This document shows positions 53,558-62,724 of a stretch of 64,000 nt of DNA, in pieces (position 1 is the first letter of the stretch; each line of letters opens with the position of its first letter). Origin of the DNA: Lachnospiraceae bacterium UBA3273 (GTDB lineage: Bacteria; Bacillota; Clostridia; Lachnospirales; Lachnospiraceae); contig DEUB01000010.1 in NCBI GenBank assembly GCA_002362385.1, forward strand, positions 1 through 64,000, in the 5' to 3' direction. The notes under the pieces were generated by a model. It saw only the letters and a list, made by a program, of their open reading frames with translations. It was not told where the DNA came from and ran no database searches. Both the position numbers and the translations under genes were made by a program.

Positions 53558-54985
53558 ATGGAACAGGACAAAGGATACATATTTCCTATGGATAACGCCC
53601 TGGAAATGGTTCTTATGTTTGACCGGATGGGGGAGATTTCTTATGCGAACGCTGCCGCAAAGCAGAAACTGGAATACGGGGATGATCTGTGCGGCAGTCA
53701 TATCAGCGATATTTTTCCAGGCACATTCAGAAGCGCCGAAAGAGGTTTTGAAACAGAATTCATTTTTGGAACCGGCACGCAGCAGCTGGTAGCATACCGC
53801 AAAAATCTCACATGCTTCCCTGTGGAGGCAAGGATCGTGAGTAACGAGGCCGACTGCGATTTTTATCTCTGTATGGCAAATGACATTCTGGAGAAGGAAT
53901 ATCTCACAAGGGAAGTAGACAGGATCCGGCAGGAGGCCGATGAAGCCCTGAAGGTAAAATCGGAGTTTGTTGCCAACGTGACCCATGAACTCAGAACTCC
54001 CGTTAACGGCATATTGGGTAACGTGAAGGAAATGCTGGAACGGGAAATGGACGAACCGACCGAAAAATCCCTCCGTCTGATCGAACGCTGCTGCGGCGAT
54101 ATGAACAAGATCATCAACAACATTCTGGATTTTTCAAAGCTGGAAGCAGGAAAGTTTATCTTAGAGCCGAGAAAGTTCCATTTCAGGAATATGTTAGATT
54201 ATGTAAAAGCCAATCATATCAATAAGCTGACGGAAAAGGGACTGGATTTTTTTGTAACTGTTTCTCCCCAGATTCCCGAATATGTTATTGGCGACGAACT
54301 GCGGATCGTACAGATTTTGAATAATCTTTTGTCCAACGCCCAGAAATTTACTTCCGTAGGGAAGATCAGCGTTGAGATTTTCAAAACAGCCCAGGTAAAC
54401 GGCAAGACGGAATTGTTCTTTATCGTTTCCGATACGGGAATCGGAATAGACGAGGCCGATAAGGATAAATTGTTCCAAAGCTTTTCCCAGGTGGACGCGT
54501 CCATTTCAAGGAAATACGGAGGAACGGGGCTGGGGCTTAATATCTGCAAACAGCTTGTGGAGCTTATGAACGGCAGGATCGAAGTGGAAAGCAGGAAGAA
54601 CAAGGGCAGCACCTTTACCTTTTCCATATGGGTAGATTCCTGTGAAGAGGATTCCGGCCAGTTGGATGATGTGAGCAAGGCGCTGGCGGCCACATCCTTT
54701 AAGAGCCGGCAGGAAGCCGGGGAACCGGAAGAAACGGAAGACATCAGAAAATACGGTACGCCGGAAAACATAGAAGGTCTTAAGAAAAATCTTTCCAAAC
54801 TGATTTTATGTGTGGAAATGGAGAACTGGGAAAAAGCGGAAATGTTTATGGAAACAATTAAGCAGCTGACGGAGGAAGCGCCTCCGGAGGCAAAAAGGAT
54901 CGTTCTCAGATTAAAAATGGCAATCCAGAAAGAAAATTACGAGAAGGTAACTGCAGGGTTCGAAGAATTCAAAAAGCTCTTGTAA
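53558..54985 (+). CDS. Soluble PAS histidine kinase with C-terminal helical domain
   Basis: 475 residues. A PAS domain (about 5-130, FDRMGEISYANAAAKQKLEY) leads to HisKA with His in FVANVTHELRTPVNGIL and HATPase_c (LNNLLSNAQKFT, SDTGIGIDEAD, GGTGLGLNICKQL). After it (about 390-475) is a helical domain (NWEKAEMFMETIKQLTEEAP) with the helix spacing of an Hpt but without the phospho-His motif. No membrane helix. ATG 53558 follows GGAGGAAT; a TTG at 53522 lies before that site. It is 20 bases before a REC protein and is the likely kinase for it. Confidence 0.9.
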   Translation: MEQDKGYIFPMDNALEMVLMFDRMGEISYANAAAKQKLEYGDDLCGSHISDIFPGTFRSAERGFETEFIFGTGTQQLVAYRKNLTCFPVEARIVSNEADCDFYLCMANDILEKEYLTREVDRIRQEADEALKVKSEFVANVTHELRTPVNGILGNVKEMLEREMDEPTEKSLRLIERCCGDMNKIINNILDFSKLEAGKFILEPRKFHFRNMLDYVKANHINKLTEKGLDFFVTVSPQIPEYVIGDELRIVQILNNLLSNAQKFTSVGKISVEIFKTAQVNGKTELFFIVSDTGIGIDEADKDKLFQSFSQVDASISRKYGGTGLGLNICKQLVELMNGRIEVESRKNKGSTFTFSIWVDSCEEDSGQLDDVSKALAATSFKSRQEAGEPEETEDIRKYGTPENIEGLKKNLSKLILCVEMENWEKAEMFMETIKQLTEEAPPEAKRIVLRLKMAIQKENYEKVTAGFEEFKKLL

Positions 54986-55005
54986 TTTCGAAAGGGGATA
55001 CACAG

Positions 55006-56067
55006 ATGGCAAAGGTCGGCAAGGATAAAGACAAGGAAACCATACTCATCGTCGATGATGTGGAAACCAACAGAGTGATCTTAGAAGAGATCATAAAGGA
55101 TATGGGAGGCTTCCCTGTTCTGGCAGAAAGCGGAGAAGAGGCTTTGGTCAAAGTGGGAGAGTGCGATCCCCAGCTGATTTTAAGCGACATATCCATGCCG
55201 GGGATGGATGGTTACGAGCTGTGCAGGATATTAAAGAATGATGAAAAGACCAAAAATATCCCGATAGTCTTTATTTCGGCTTTTGACGCCCCGGAGGATA
55301 TTATCGAGGGTTTTTCCCTTGGGGGAGAGGACTATATTACAAAACCCTTTATTCCTGAAGTTGTTAAGGCGAGGGTGGGCGTTCATTTAAGGCTCCATGT
55401 GGCAAGGCGGGAACTTAAGGAAATGAACAGGCGCCTCCAGGTATCTGTCAGCGAACAGTTAAAGCAGATGGAACTGGAAAAGAAAAATGTTTTGTATGCC
55501 ATAGCCAATATAGCCGCCGCCAATTCGGATTATACGGAGGAGTATATTAAGCGTCTTGGATATAACTGTGGGATTCTGGCCCAGGGGATGCAGCTGTCTC
55601 CTGTGTTTGAAGATAAAATATCAGATACTTATATTGATACCATAGAGATCGCAGCACCTCTTTGCGATGTCGGCAATATAGGCATTCCGAAGGAGATTTT
55701 GCAAAAGAAGGGGGAGTTGACAGAAGAAGAATCTTCCATTATTCAAAATCATACGAAAATAGGAGCGAAGCTTCTTAGGGACATACATGTCAATAGCGAT
55801 TACAATGATTATATCAGCGTTTCTATTGATATTGCACATTACCACCATGAAAACTGGGACGGAAGCGGATATCCTGACGGATTGAAAGGGGAACAGATTC
55901 CCCTTGGCGCTCAGATTGTCGCGATAGTGGACCGGTATTGTGCATTGACGGAAAAAGATGCCCATACCAGAGAAGAAGCTCTTGAAATTATGAGCAAGGA
56001 AGCGGATAAAAGGTTTAATCCGGATATTTTTAAAATCTGTTGTAAAATATCGCGTCAATTTTGCTGA
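55006..56067 (+). CDS. Response regulator with degenerate HD-GYP domain
   Basis: 353 residues. REC has the phospho-Asp in LILSDISMPGMDG and a coiled-coil linker (about 125-165). In the HD-GYP part the first motif reads PLCDVGNIGIPKEIL: the metal-binding His of HD is Cys and the following Lys is Asn. The second motif HYHHENWDGSGYPDGL remains, and DVYDALT has become DRYCALT. Metal ligands are therefore missing and phosphodiesterase activity is unlikely; it may bind cyclic di-GMP or a partner instead. It starts the row of chemosensory genes. Confidence 0.9.
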   Translation: MAKVGKDKDKETILIVDDVETNRVILEEIIKDMGGFPVLAESGEEALVKVGECDPQLILSDISMPGMDGYELCRILKNDEKTKNIPIVFISAFDAPEDIIEGFSLGGEDYITKPFIPEVVKARVGVHLRLHVARRELKEMNRRLQVSVSEQLKQMELEKKNVLYAIANIAAANSDYTEEYIKRLGYNCGILAQGMQLSPVFEDKISDTYIDTIEIAAPLCDVGNIGIPKEILQKKGELTEEESSIIQNHTKIGAKLLRDIHVNSDYNDYISVSIDIAHYHHENWDGSGYPDGLKGEQIPLGAQIVAIVDRYCALTEKDAHTREEALEIMSKEADKRFNPDIFKICCKISRQFC

Positions 56068-56105
56068 GCAGAATAGTATCATTATTTTGACAGGAGGAAT
56101 AAAAA

Positions 56106-56924
56106 TTGATTACGGATGAAGAACTTTCAAGAATTTCGGTTTATATGAAACAGCGTTATGGAATTGATTTGAGCCAGAAAAAGGTAATCGTAAACGGACG
56201 CTTGGAAAATTACATGAAGAGGAATGGCTGGAAGAGCATAAACGCATTGATGGATGCTGTTGAGAATGATAAGACCGGCCAGCAGGAGAAGATGCTCGTT
56301 AATCTCCTGACAACCAACCACACCTATTTCATGAGAGAGTTTGAACACTTTGATTATTTCAGGAGTGTGGTTCTTCCGTGGCTAAGGACAAAAGAAGGAA
56401 GCAAAAAGGATCTGCGCATCTGGTGCGGCGCGGCGTCATCGGGAGAGGAACCTTATATGATCGCCATGGTCTTAAGCGACTTTTTCGGTCTTGAAAGGGA
56501 TCAGTGGGATACAAAGGTTTTGGCAACGGACATTTCCACAAAGGTTTTGCAAAAGGCGATGGCGGGCATTTACAATGTGGAACAGCTCGATAAGATGCCG
56601 GAGCAGTGGAGAAGGCACTTTTTTAAGAAACTGCCGGGAGGCACCCAGTATCAGGTTACCCAGGAACTGAAAAACGAAGTAATTTTCCGCCAGTTCAATC
56701 TGATGGATCCTTTTCCTTTTAAAAAGAAAATGCATACTATATTTTTGCGCAATGTTATGATATATTTTGATGAGAAGACGAAACAGGAAGTGGTTCAGAA
56801 GGTTTACGATGCGTTGGAGCCGGGAGGTTATTTGTTTATAGGAACAACGGAGACTCTGGATCGGAGCAGTACTCCTTTTCAGATCATCCAGCCCTCGATA
56901 TTTAGAAAGAAGGAAGGAAAATGA
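56106..56924 (+). CDS. cheR: Chemotaxis protein methyltransferase
   Basis: 272 residues from TTG with AGGAGG upstream. The N-terminal helical domain (about 1-75) precedes the SAM-binding domain: LRIWCGAASSGEEPYMIAM, TDISTKVLQKA, and LRNVMIYFDEKTKQEVV. CheR methylates glutamates of chemoreceptors with S-adenosylmethionine. It ends six bases before cheB and is part of the chemosensory operon. No CheC or CheD gene is present. Confidence 0.95.
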   Translation: MITDEELSRISVYMKQRYGIDLSQKKVIVNGRLENYMKRNGWKSINALMDAVENDKTGQQEKMLVNLLTTNHTYFMREFEHFDYFRSVVLPWLRTKEGSKKDLRIWCGAASSGEEPYMIAMVLSDFFGLERDQWDTKVLATDISTKVLQKAMAGIYNVEQLDKMPEQWRRHFFKKLPGGTQYQVTQELKNEVIFRQFNLMDPFPFKKKMHTIFLRNVMIYFDEKTKQEVVQKVYDALEPGGYLFIGTTETLDRSSTPFQIIQPSIFRKKEGK

Positions 56925-56930
56925 TGAGAT

Positions 56931-57959
56931 ATGAGGCCTATTAGAGTATTGATAGTAGAAGATTCATTGGTTTTCAGAGAGCTGTTGGTGCAAAATCTCA
57001 AGAAGGATCCTGCCATTGAGGTCGTAGGAACGGCAAAGGATCCTTTTGAGGCCAGAGATGCGATCCTCGCCTGCAAGCCGGATGTTATGACTTTGGATGT
57101 AGAGCTTCCCCGAATGAGCGGAATAGAGTTCTTACGGAAACTGATGCCCCAGTATCCGCTTCCGGTCGTAGTGATCAGTTCCCTCAGTGATAAAGTTTTT
57201 GACGCATTGAACGCAGGCGCGGTCGATTTTGTGGCAAAGCCTGCCGTATCCAGCCGCTCACAGCTTGAGGATTTCATCCGAAACGAGCTTTTGGTCAAGA
57301 TAAAGATTGCTTCAACGGCAAAGATCAGTAATATTAAAAAGACCGTTGCCCAGCAGGTACAGCCGCAGCTTTCCGGCAAAGGGAAGGATCTGGTGGTGGC
57401 CATCGGCGCTTCCACGGGCGGGACCGAAGCGATTTTTGACGTAGTAAAAAATTACGGGACGGATATTCCGGGAATCGTGGTCGTGCAGCATATGCCCCCC
57501 GGTTTTACGAAAATGTATGCCAAGAGGCTGAACGACCAGTGCAGGATCCGTGCGAAGGAGGCGGAGACAGGGGACCGGGTTCTGCCGGGAACGCTTCTGC
57601 TTGCCCCCGGCGGCGACAGACATATGCATCTTGTAAAGGTAAACGGGGTTTATCAGGTGGAAGTTAAGGCCGGTCCAAGGGTAAACGGCCATTGTCCGTC
57701 GGTGGATGTGCTTTTTGATTCCGTTGCCAAGGTGGCGGGTCCCAGTGCAGTGGGCATTATTCTTACGGGAATGGGAGGCGATGGCGCGAAAGGGCTTCTT
57801 GCCATGAGGAAGGCAGGTGCAAAAACCATTGGTCAGGACGAATCAACCTGCGTGGTCTACGGAATGCCAAAGGTCGCTTATGATCTGGGCGCAGTGCAGT
57901 ACCAGGAAAAATTATCGGATATTGCATCAAGAACATATGCGGTGCTAAATAAAATGTAA
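56931..57959 (+). CDS. cheB: Chemotaxis protein-glutamate methylesterase/deamidase
   Basis: 342 residues. REC (about 1-120; Asp in VMTLDVELPRMSG) and C-terminal methylesterase with Ser in AIGASTGGTEAI, His in QHMPPGFTKMY and Asp in ILTGMGGDGAKGL. It removes methyl groups added by CheR and deamidates receptors. Twelve bases separate it from the next gene. Confidence 0.95.
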   Translation: MRPIRVLIVEDSLVFRELLVQNLKKDPAIEVVGTAKDPFEARDAILACKPDVMTLDVELPRMSGIEFLRKLMPQYPLPVVVISSLSDKVFDALNAGAVDFVAKPAVSSRSQLEDFIRNELLVKIKIASTAKISNIKKTVAQQVQPQLSGKGKDLVVAIGASTGGTEAIFDVVKNYGTDIPGIVVVQHMPPGFTKMYAKRLNDQCRIRAKEAETGDRVLPGTLLLAPGGDRHMHLVKVNGVYQVEVKAGPRVNGHCPSVDVLFDSVAKVAGPSAVGIILTGMGGDGAKGLLAMRKAGAKTIGQDESTCVVYGMPKVAYDLGAVQYQEKLSDIASRTYAVLNKM

Positions 57960-57971
57960 AGGAGAAGGAGA

Positions 57972-58364
57972 ATGAAGATTCTATTGGCAGAGGACGATTT
58001 TGTAACGAGGAAGTTTATGGTAAATTTCCTGTCAAAGTACGGCGAATGCGATGTGACTGTGGACGGAATGGAAGCAGTGGACGCATTTATGATGGCTTTG
58101 GAAGATAACGAGCCCTATGATCTGGTATGTCTTGACATTATGATGCCGGTCATGGACGGTTATCAGGCCCTTGTGGGAATCCGCAATCTTGAAAAGGAAC
58201 GGAATATCCCGGAGGAAGAGGCGGTAAAGGTTATTATGACTACTGCGCTCAATGAGGAAAGCAATGTTAAGATGGCGTTTGAACTGGGATGCACCATATA
58301 CTCGGGCAAGCCGATTGATCAGGACAGGTTTGAACAGGCATTAAAAAAACTGAAACTGATTTAA
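57972..58364 (+). CDS. Single-domain response regulator, CheY-like
   Basis: 130 residues. Acidic pocket DD in AEDDFVTR, phospho-Asp in LVCLDIMMPVMDG, Thr in TTALNE, and Lys in SGKPIDQ are all present. It is larger than typical CheY by a few residues in the EEEAVKV region. It may serve as CheA output, but no flagellar switch gene is in view, so the target is open. Confidence 0.88.
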   Translation: MKILLAEDDFVTRKFMVNFLSKYGECDVTVDGMEAVDAFMMALEDNEPYDLVCLDIMMPVMDGYQALVGIRNLEKERNIPEEEAVKVIMTTALNEESNVKMAFELGCTIYSGKPIDQDRFEQALKKLKLI

Positions 58365-58403
58365 TCATAAGATGGATTTGAATACGCAGGAAAGGAGAAG
58401 GAT

Positions 58404-60572
58404 ATGGCTGAAGAATTTAACACAGACGGCATGCTGGACATGTATCTGTTTGAAAACGAACAGTTGCTTGAACAGCTTCAGGAAAGAGTTCTGGACCAGA
58501 AAGATGCAGATTGTTTTGATGAAGAAAGCATAAATGAAATATTCAGAACCATGCATACCATTAAAGGCTCTTCAGGTATCATGATGTTCGACAATATCAC
58601 TGCTGTTTCACATAAACTGGAAGACATCTTTTATTATTTAAGAGAATCCCAACCTGATAATGTGCCGCACTTGGATCTGGTGGAGCATGTGCTGGAGGTA
58701 GAAGATTTTATTTCAGGCGAACTGGAAAAAATCCGTAACGGCAGTCCGGCAGACGGAGACTCAAGCGGAATCATTGCAGGGCTTGACAAGTTCCTGGAAA
58801 TGATCAAAGGCGGAGGGAAAAAGGGAGGCGAAGCCCCGCCGGAAAATGTACATGAGGAGCCTAAGCAGTTTTACATAGCTCCCGTGGCTACCAGCGCCAG
58901 CAGATTTTACAAAATCTATATTGCGTTTTATCCCGAAACGGAGATGGCAAACGTCCATGCATACAAGACGGTGTATGCATTAAAAGAGATGGCGGAGGAT
59001 ATTCTCTATTCCCCCGAGGACATCATTTCGGATGAAAACAGCGCCCAGAAGATACTGGAAGACGGTTTCAGGATCTTATTACAGGCGCAGTGTACGGAAG
59101 AAGAGATCCGCAATGCCATCGGCATAGGATACGATATTGAAAAGGTCGATGTATTCGAGTGCAAGGCGGAGGAATTTCTTCAGGGATTTGATTTCGGCGA
59201 TCAAGAGGATGTTCATCCTAAGGAAACGATCGATTTAGAGTCAAGCATTGAAGAAATTGAGAGCAAGGCTGAGGCAAAGGCGGGAGATGAAAAAGAAGAG
59301 CCGAAGGCGCCTGCCAAGCCCAAAATGGCGCCGGGCGATTTTGTTATTAAATCCAAGGAACCCGGTAAGGCCAAGAAGCTGGCCAAAGACAGAAATAAAG
59401 GAGAGAAAGCCTCCTTTATCAGCGTCAATGTTAAAAAGATGGATCAGTTGATGGATCTGATCGGCGAACTGGTTATTTCCGAATCAGTGGTGCTGCAGAA
59501 TCCCGATCTGAAGGTGCCGGGGTTAAACCTCGACCGGTTTAACAAGGCGGCGTCCCAGCTTTCAAAGATTTCTACCGACCTGCAGGATGTTATCATGTCC
59601 ATGCGAATGGTTTCCCTGTCAAATACGTTCCAGAAAATGAACCGTATCGTTTTTGACGTATCCAGGAAGCTTGGAAAGGAAATCGAATTCGAGATGATCG
59701 GCGAGCAGACAGAGGTGGATAAGAACATTATCGAGAAGATCTCCGACCCGCTGATGCATATTGTGAGGAACTCCGTAGACCACGGAATTGAAGATAAACA
59801 AACACGAATAGAATGCGGCAAGTCCGAAAAGGGCAAGGTCATCTTATCTGCAAAGACTGAGGCCGGAAAGGTGTGGATCAGCGTTACGGATGACGGAAGC
59901 GGTCTTGACAGGGCAAAGATACTTTCCAAAGCCAGAAAGCAGGGCATTTTGGATCCCAACAAGCCTGATGAGGCATATGCCGACAAGGAAGTATATCAGT
60001 TGATCACGCTTCCGGGCTTTTCCACCAATGAAGAGGTTACGGAGTATTCCGGCCGTGGGGTAGGCATGGATGTTGTAGTCCAGAATATCCAGGCCATCGG
60101 CGGTACGCTGGATATTGACAGTACGCCGGGCCTTGGAAGCACGATGAGCCTTAAGATCCCTCTTACGCTTGCCATTATCGACGGTATCGTAATGGAAACC
60201 GGAAGATCCTCCTTTGTTTTGGAGACAGGCGTGATCAAGGAATTTGTCCGCGTAAGGGAAGAAATGATGATCTATGAACCTAACGGAGATGAATATATCA
60301 TGATACGCGGCCAGTGCTATCCGGTGCTTCGTTTAGGAAGGTGGTACGGACTGGATGAATATCAGGAATCGGTAGAAGACGGCGTGATGCTGATCCTCGA
60401 GGTGGAAGACCAGCATTTGTGTCTTTTAGTCGACAAACTGATAGGAGAACAGGAAATTGTTGTAAAGCCCATTCCTTCTTATATCAAGAAAGTAAAAGGG
60501 CTGTCAGGCTGTACGCAGCTTGGCGATGGAAGCATTGCTTTAATCCTTGATGCTGTTGGATTAATGGAATAG
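58404..60572 (+). CDS. cheA: Chemotaxis histidine kinase CheA
   Basis: 722 residues. P1 Hpt domain with His in FRTMHTIKGSSGIMMF (near 49); P2-like domain (about 155-255, FYKIYIAFYPETEMANVH); a charged linker; P3 dimerisation (about 335-410); P4 ATPase with VRNSVDHGIE (N box), DDGSGL (G1) and GRGVGMDVV (G2); P5 CheW-like regulatory domain (about 590-722). It should phosphorylate CheY, CheB and perhaps the degenerate HD-GYP protein. It is 39 bases after the CheY-like gene. Confidence 0.96.
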   Translation: MAEEFNTDGMLDMYLFENEQLLEQLQERVLDQKDADCFDEESINEIFRTMHTIKGSSGIMMFDNITAVSHKLEDIFYYLRESQPDNVPHLDLVEHVLEVEDFISGELEKIRNGSPADGDSSGIIAGLDKFLEMIKGGGKKGGEAPPENVHEEPKQFYIAPVATSASRFYKIYIAFYPETEMANVHAYKTVYALKEMAEDILYSPEDIISDENSAQKILEDGFRILLQAQCTEEEIRNAIGIGYDIEKVDVFECKAEEFLQGFDFGDQEDVHPKETIDLESSIEEIESKAEAKAGDEKEEPKAPAKPKMAPGDFVIKSKEPGKAKKLAKDRNKGEKASFISVNVKKMDQLMDLIGELVISESVVLQNPDLKVPGLNLDRFNKAASQLSKISTDLQDVIMSMRMVSLSNTFQKMNRIVFDVSRKLGKEIEFEMIGEQTEVDKNIIEKISDPLMHIVRNSVDHGIEDKQTRIECGKSEKGKVILSAKTEAGKVWISVTDDGSGLDRAKILSKARKQGILDPNKPDEAYADKEVYQLITLPGFSTNEEVTEYSGRGVGMDVVVQNIQAIGGTLDIDSTPGLGSTMSLKIPLTLAIIDGIVMETGRSSFVLETGVIKEFVRVREEMMIYEPNGDEYIMIRGQCYPVLRLGRWYGLDEYQESVEDGVMLILEVEDQHLCLLVDKLIGEQEIVVKPIPSYIKKVKGLSGCTQLGDGSIALILDAVGLME

Positions 60573-60599
60573 AAAATATATAGAAAGGAACGGAATTAT

Positions 60600-61145
60600 A
60601 TGGGTGAGACTAATGCAATGAAGGATATGTCTGCACAGAGTGTTTCAGATGATACCAATGAAAAAGGCAAGTACATGACCTTCAAATCCGGCAATGAGTA
60701 TTTCGGCCTGGCGATCCAGTATGTAAACGAGATTATCCAGATGCAGGAAATTACGGCGATTCCCGAAACGGAAGACTATATTAAGGGTCTGATCAATTTA
60801 AGGGGAAAGGTTGTTCCTGTAATCGATGTCAGGCTGAGGTTCAAACAGGAACCGATTGAGTACAATGACAGAACCTGTATTATTGTGATCAATGTGAAGA
60901 CGGCGACCGTAGGTCTGATCGTAGAGAAGATCGCAGAGGTGGTTGAGATCAAGGAGGACAATATACTGCCGCCTCCTAAAATCGGACACGGGGATAAGGC
61001 CCAGAATAAATACGTATATGGCATCGGTAAAGTGGGGAATGCCGTTAAACTGCTGCTGGATCCCGATAAATTATTGAACGACGAAGATTTATCAGTTGTG
61101 GAGCAGGCAAACGATATGAATGTTGATGAAGAAGGAGAGATATAG
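60600..61145 (+). CDS. cheW: Chemotaxis coupling protein CheW
   Basis: 181 residues. One CheW domain (about 20-160: YFGLAIQYVNEIIQMQEI; GLINLRGKVVPVIDVRLRF; IVIEKIAEVVEI-like segment) with a short N-terminal extension and an acidic C-terminal tail. It links CheA to the receptor encoded next, two bases after its stop. Confidence 0.95.
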   Translation: MGETNAMKDMSAQSVSDDTNEKGKYMTFKSGNEYFGLAIQYVNEIIQMQEITAIPETEDYIKGLINLRGKVVPVIDVRLRFKQEPIEYNDRTCIIVINVKTATVGLIVEKIAEVVEIKEDNILPPPKIGHGDKAQNKYVYGIGKVGNAVKLLLDPDKLLNDEDLSVVEQANDMNVDEEGEI

Positions 61146-61147
61146 TT

Positions 61148-62614
61148 ATGAAAGACATGAAGATGAAAACAAAAATGATTATTGGTTTTTGCGTTCCTGT
61201 TATACTTATCATTATCAATGTGATACTTGGTATTAGTTCCATTTCAAACATTAGCAGTAAAGTAGCCGAAACGCAGAAAGAAGAGTCGGCAGATATTGAG
61301 AATACGCTTAAAGAGATCGGCGCGGACGAACAAAAATCAGAGATGCTGATGGAAACGATTGCACAGGTGCAGCAAAACAGCCGGGAGAGCATAGAGAGTC
61401 TGGCGTTTAACTCCAATCTGTTCAGCTTCGCTCTGGTAGCTGTTTCGGTCATTATTACGATTGTCATTGCTTTAAACCTGATCAAGGCAATCAACAAATC
61501 CGTTATGCAGTTGGCGCGTGCGGCAAGGGAAATTGCAGCAGGTCGCGTGGATGTTGAGATGGTAAAATACGCAAATGATGAGTTTGGCGAACTGGTTGAC
61601 GAATATACGGAAGTAATCAACAACATGAAATATCAGGCCGGCATTGCCGAAGAGGTTGCAAACGGTAATCTGACGGTTCAGGTTAACGTGAAATCCAGCG
61701 AGGATGTTCTGACCGGCGCATTAAAGAAACTGGTAGAGGATAACCTTCATGCATTATCCAACATCAGCGACGCAGGTTCCCAGGTTACGGTAAGCTCCTC
61801 ACAGGTTGCAAGCGCAAGCCAGGCACTGGCTCAGGGCTCTACGGAGCAGGCAAGCGCCATCGAAGAGATCACGGCTTCCATCGATGAGATCGCAGAAAAG
61901 ACAAAAGCAAATGCAGAAGAAGCAAACTCCGCAGCAGGCCTGGTAGCACGTGCTATTGCAGACGTACAGCAGGGTAACGCACAGATGAAGGATATGATGT
62001 CCGCTATGCAGGATATCAACAAATCCTCCGAAAGCATTTCCAAGATCATTAAGACAATTGATGATATTGCATTCCAGACCAATATCCTTGCATTGAACGC
62101 AGCAGTTGAGGCTGCAAGGGCAGGCGAGGCCGGCAAAGGCTTTGCAGTTGTTGCAGAAGAAGTAAGAAGCTTAGCTGCCAAGAGTGCGGCGGCATCCGGC
62201 GAGACTGCTGAACTGATCGAGGAATCCATCGACAGAGTAAACGCTGGTTCCAAGATCGCTGATGAAACTGCAAAGGCTATGGAAGAGATCTCCAGAGTCG
62301 TACAGGAAAGCGAAGCAATCATCAACGGCATTGCAGAATCCTCCAATTATCAGGCAACAGCGGTTGCACAGATCGAGCAGGCTATTACGCAGGTATCGCA
62401 GGTAGTACAGACCAACTCCGCTACCAGCCAGGAATGTGCGGCAGCCAGCGAAGAGTTATCCAACCAGGCAGCAAGGATGAAAGAGATGCTCGCTATTTAC
62501 AATCTGGGGAACGGAAGCGCTTCAGGCTCCTATTCCGGCGGATCCTACTCATCTTCTTCATCAAGCTCCAACGAACAGGTAATTTCTCTTGGAGATGATT
62601 TCGGAAAGTATTAA
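61148..62614 (+). CDS. Methyl-accepting chemotaxis protein with a small extracellular segment
   Basis: 488 residues. Membrane helices (about 8-27 and 92-115) enclose only about 65 residues, much less than the usual 4-helix or Cache sensor; the segment is helical (ADIENTLKEIGADEQKSEML). A HAMP domain (about 115-170) and a long cytoplasmic signalling hairpin follow, with the conserved tip DDIAFQTNILALNAAVEAAR (near 300-320). The tail ends GDDFGKY. It is the last gene of the chemosensory operon and is followed by a terminator. Confidence 0.95.
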   Translation: MKDMKMKTKMIIGFCVPVILIIINVILGISSISNISSKVAETQKEESADIENTLKEIGADEQKSEMLMETIAQVQQNSRESIESLAFNSNLFSFALVAVSVIITIVIALNLIKAINKSVMQLARAAREIAAGRVDVEMVKYANDEFGELVDEYTEVINNMKYQAGIAEEVANGNLTVQVNVKSSEDVLTGALKKLVEDNLHALSNISDAGSQVTVSSSQVASASQALAQGSTEQASAIEEITASIDEIAEKTKANAEEANSAAGLVARAIADVQQGNAQMKDMMSAMQDINKSSESISKIIKTIDDIAFQTNILALNAAVEAARAGEAGKGFAVVAEEVRSLAAKSAAASGETAELIEESIDRVNAGSKIADETAKAMEEISRVVQESEAIINGIAESSNYQATAVAQIEQAITQVSQVVQTNSATSQECAAASEELSNQAARMKEMLAIYNLGNGSASGSYSGGSYSSSSSSSNEQVISLGDDFGKY

Positions 62615-62627
62615 TAAATAGTGATTT

Positions 62628-62660
62628 GGGGCTGTTGCAAAATTGCGGCAGCCCTTTTTT
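62628..62660 (+). terminator. Rho-independent terminator of the chemosensory operon
   Basis: GGGCTGTTGCAA-AA-TTGCGGCAGCCC with two G-U pairs, followed by TTTTTT. Confidence 0.88.
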
Positions 62661-62724
62661 CGCATTGCGCCGTATATAAAAGGAATGGGGAAGGCACATA
62701 TTTTGGCAGAATGGAGAACAGGAA

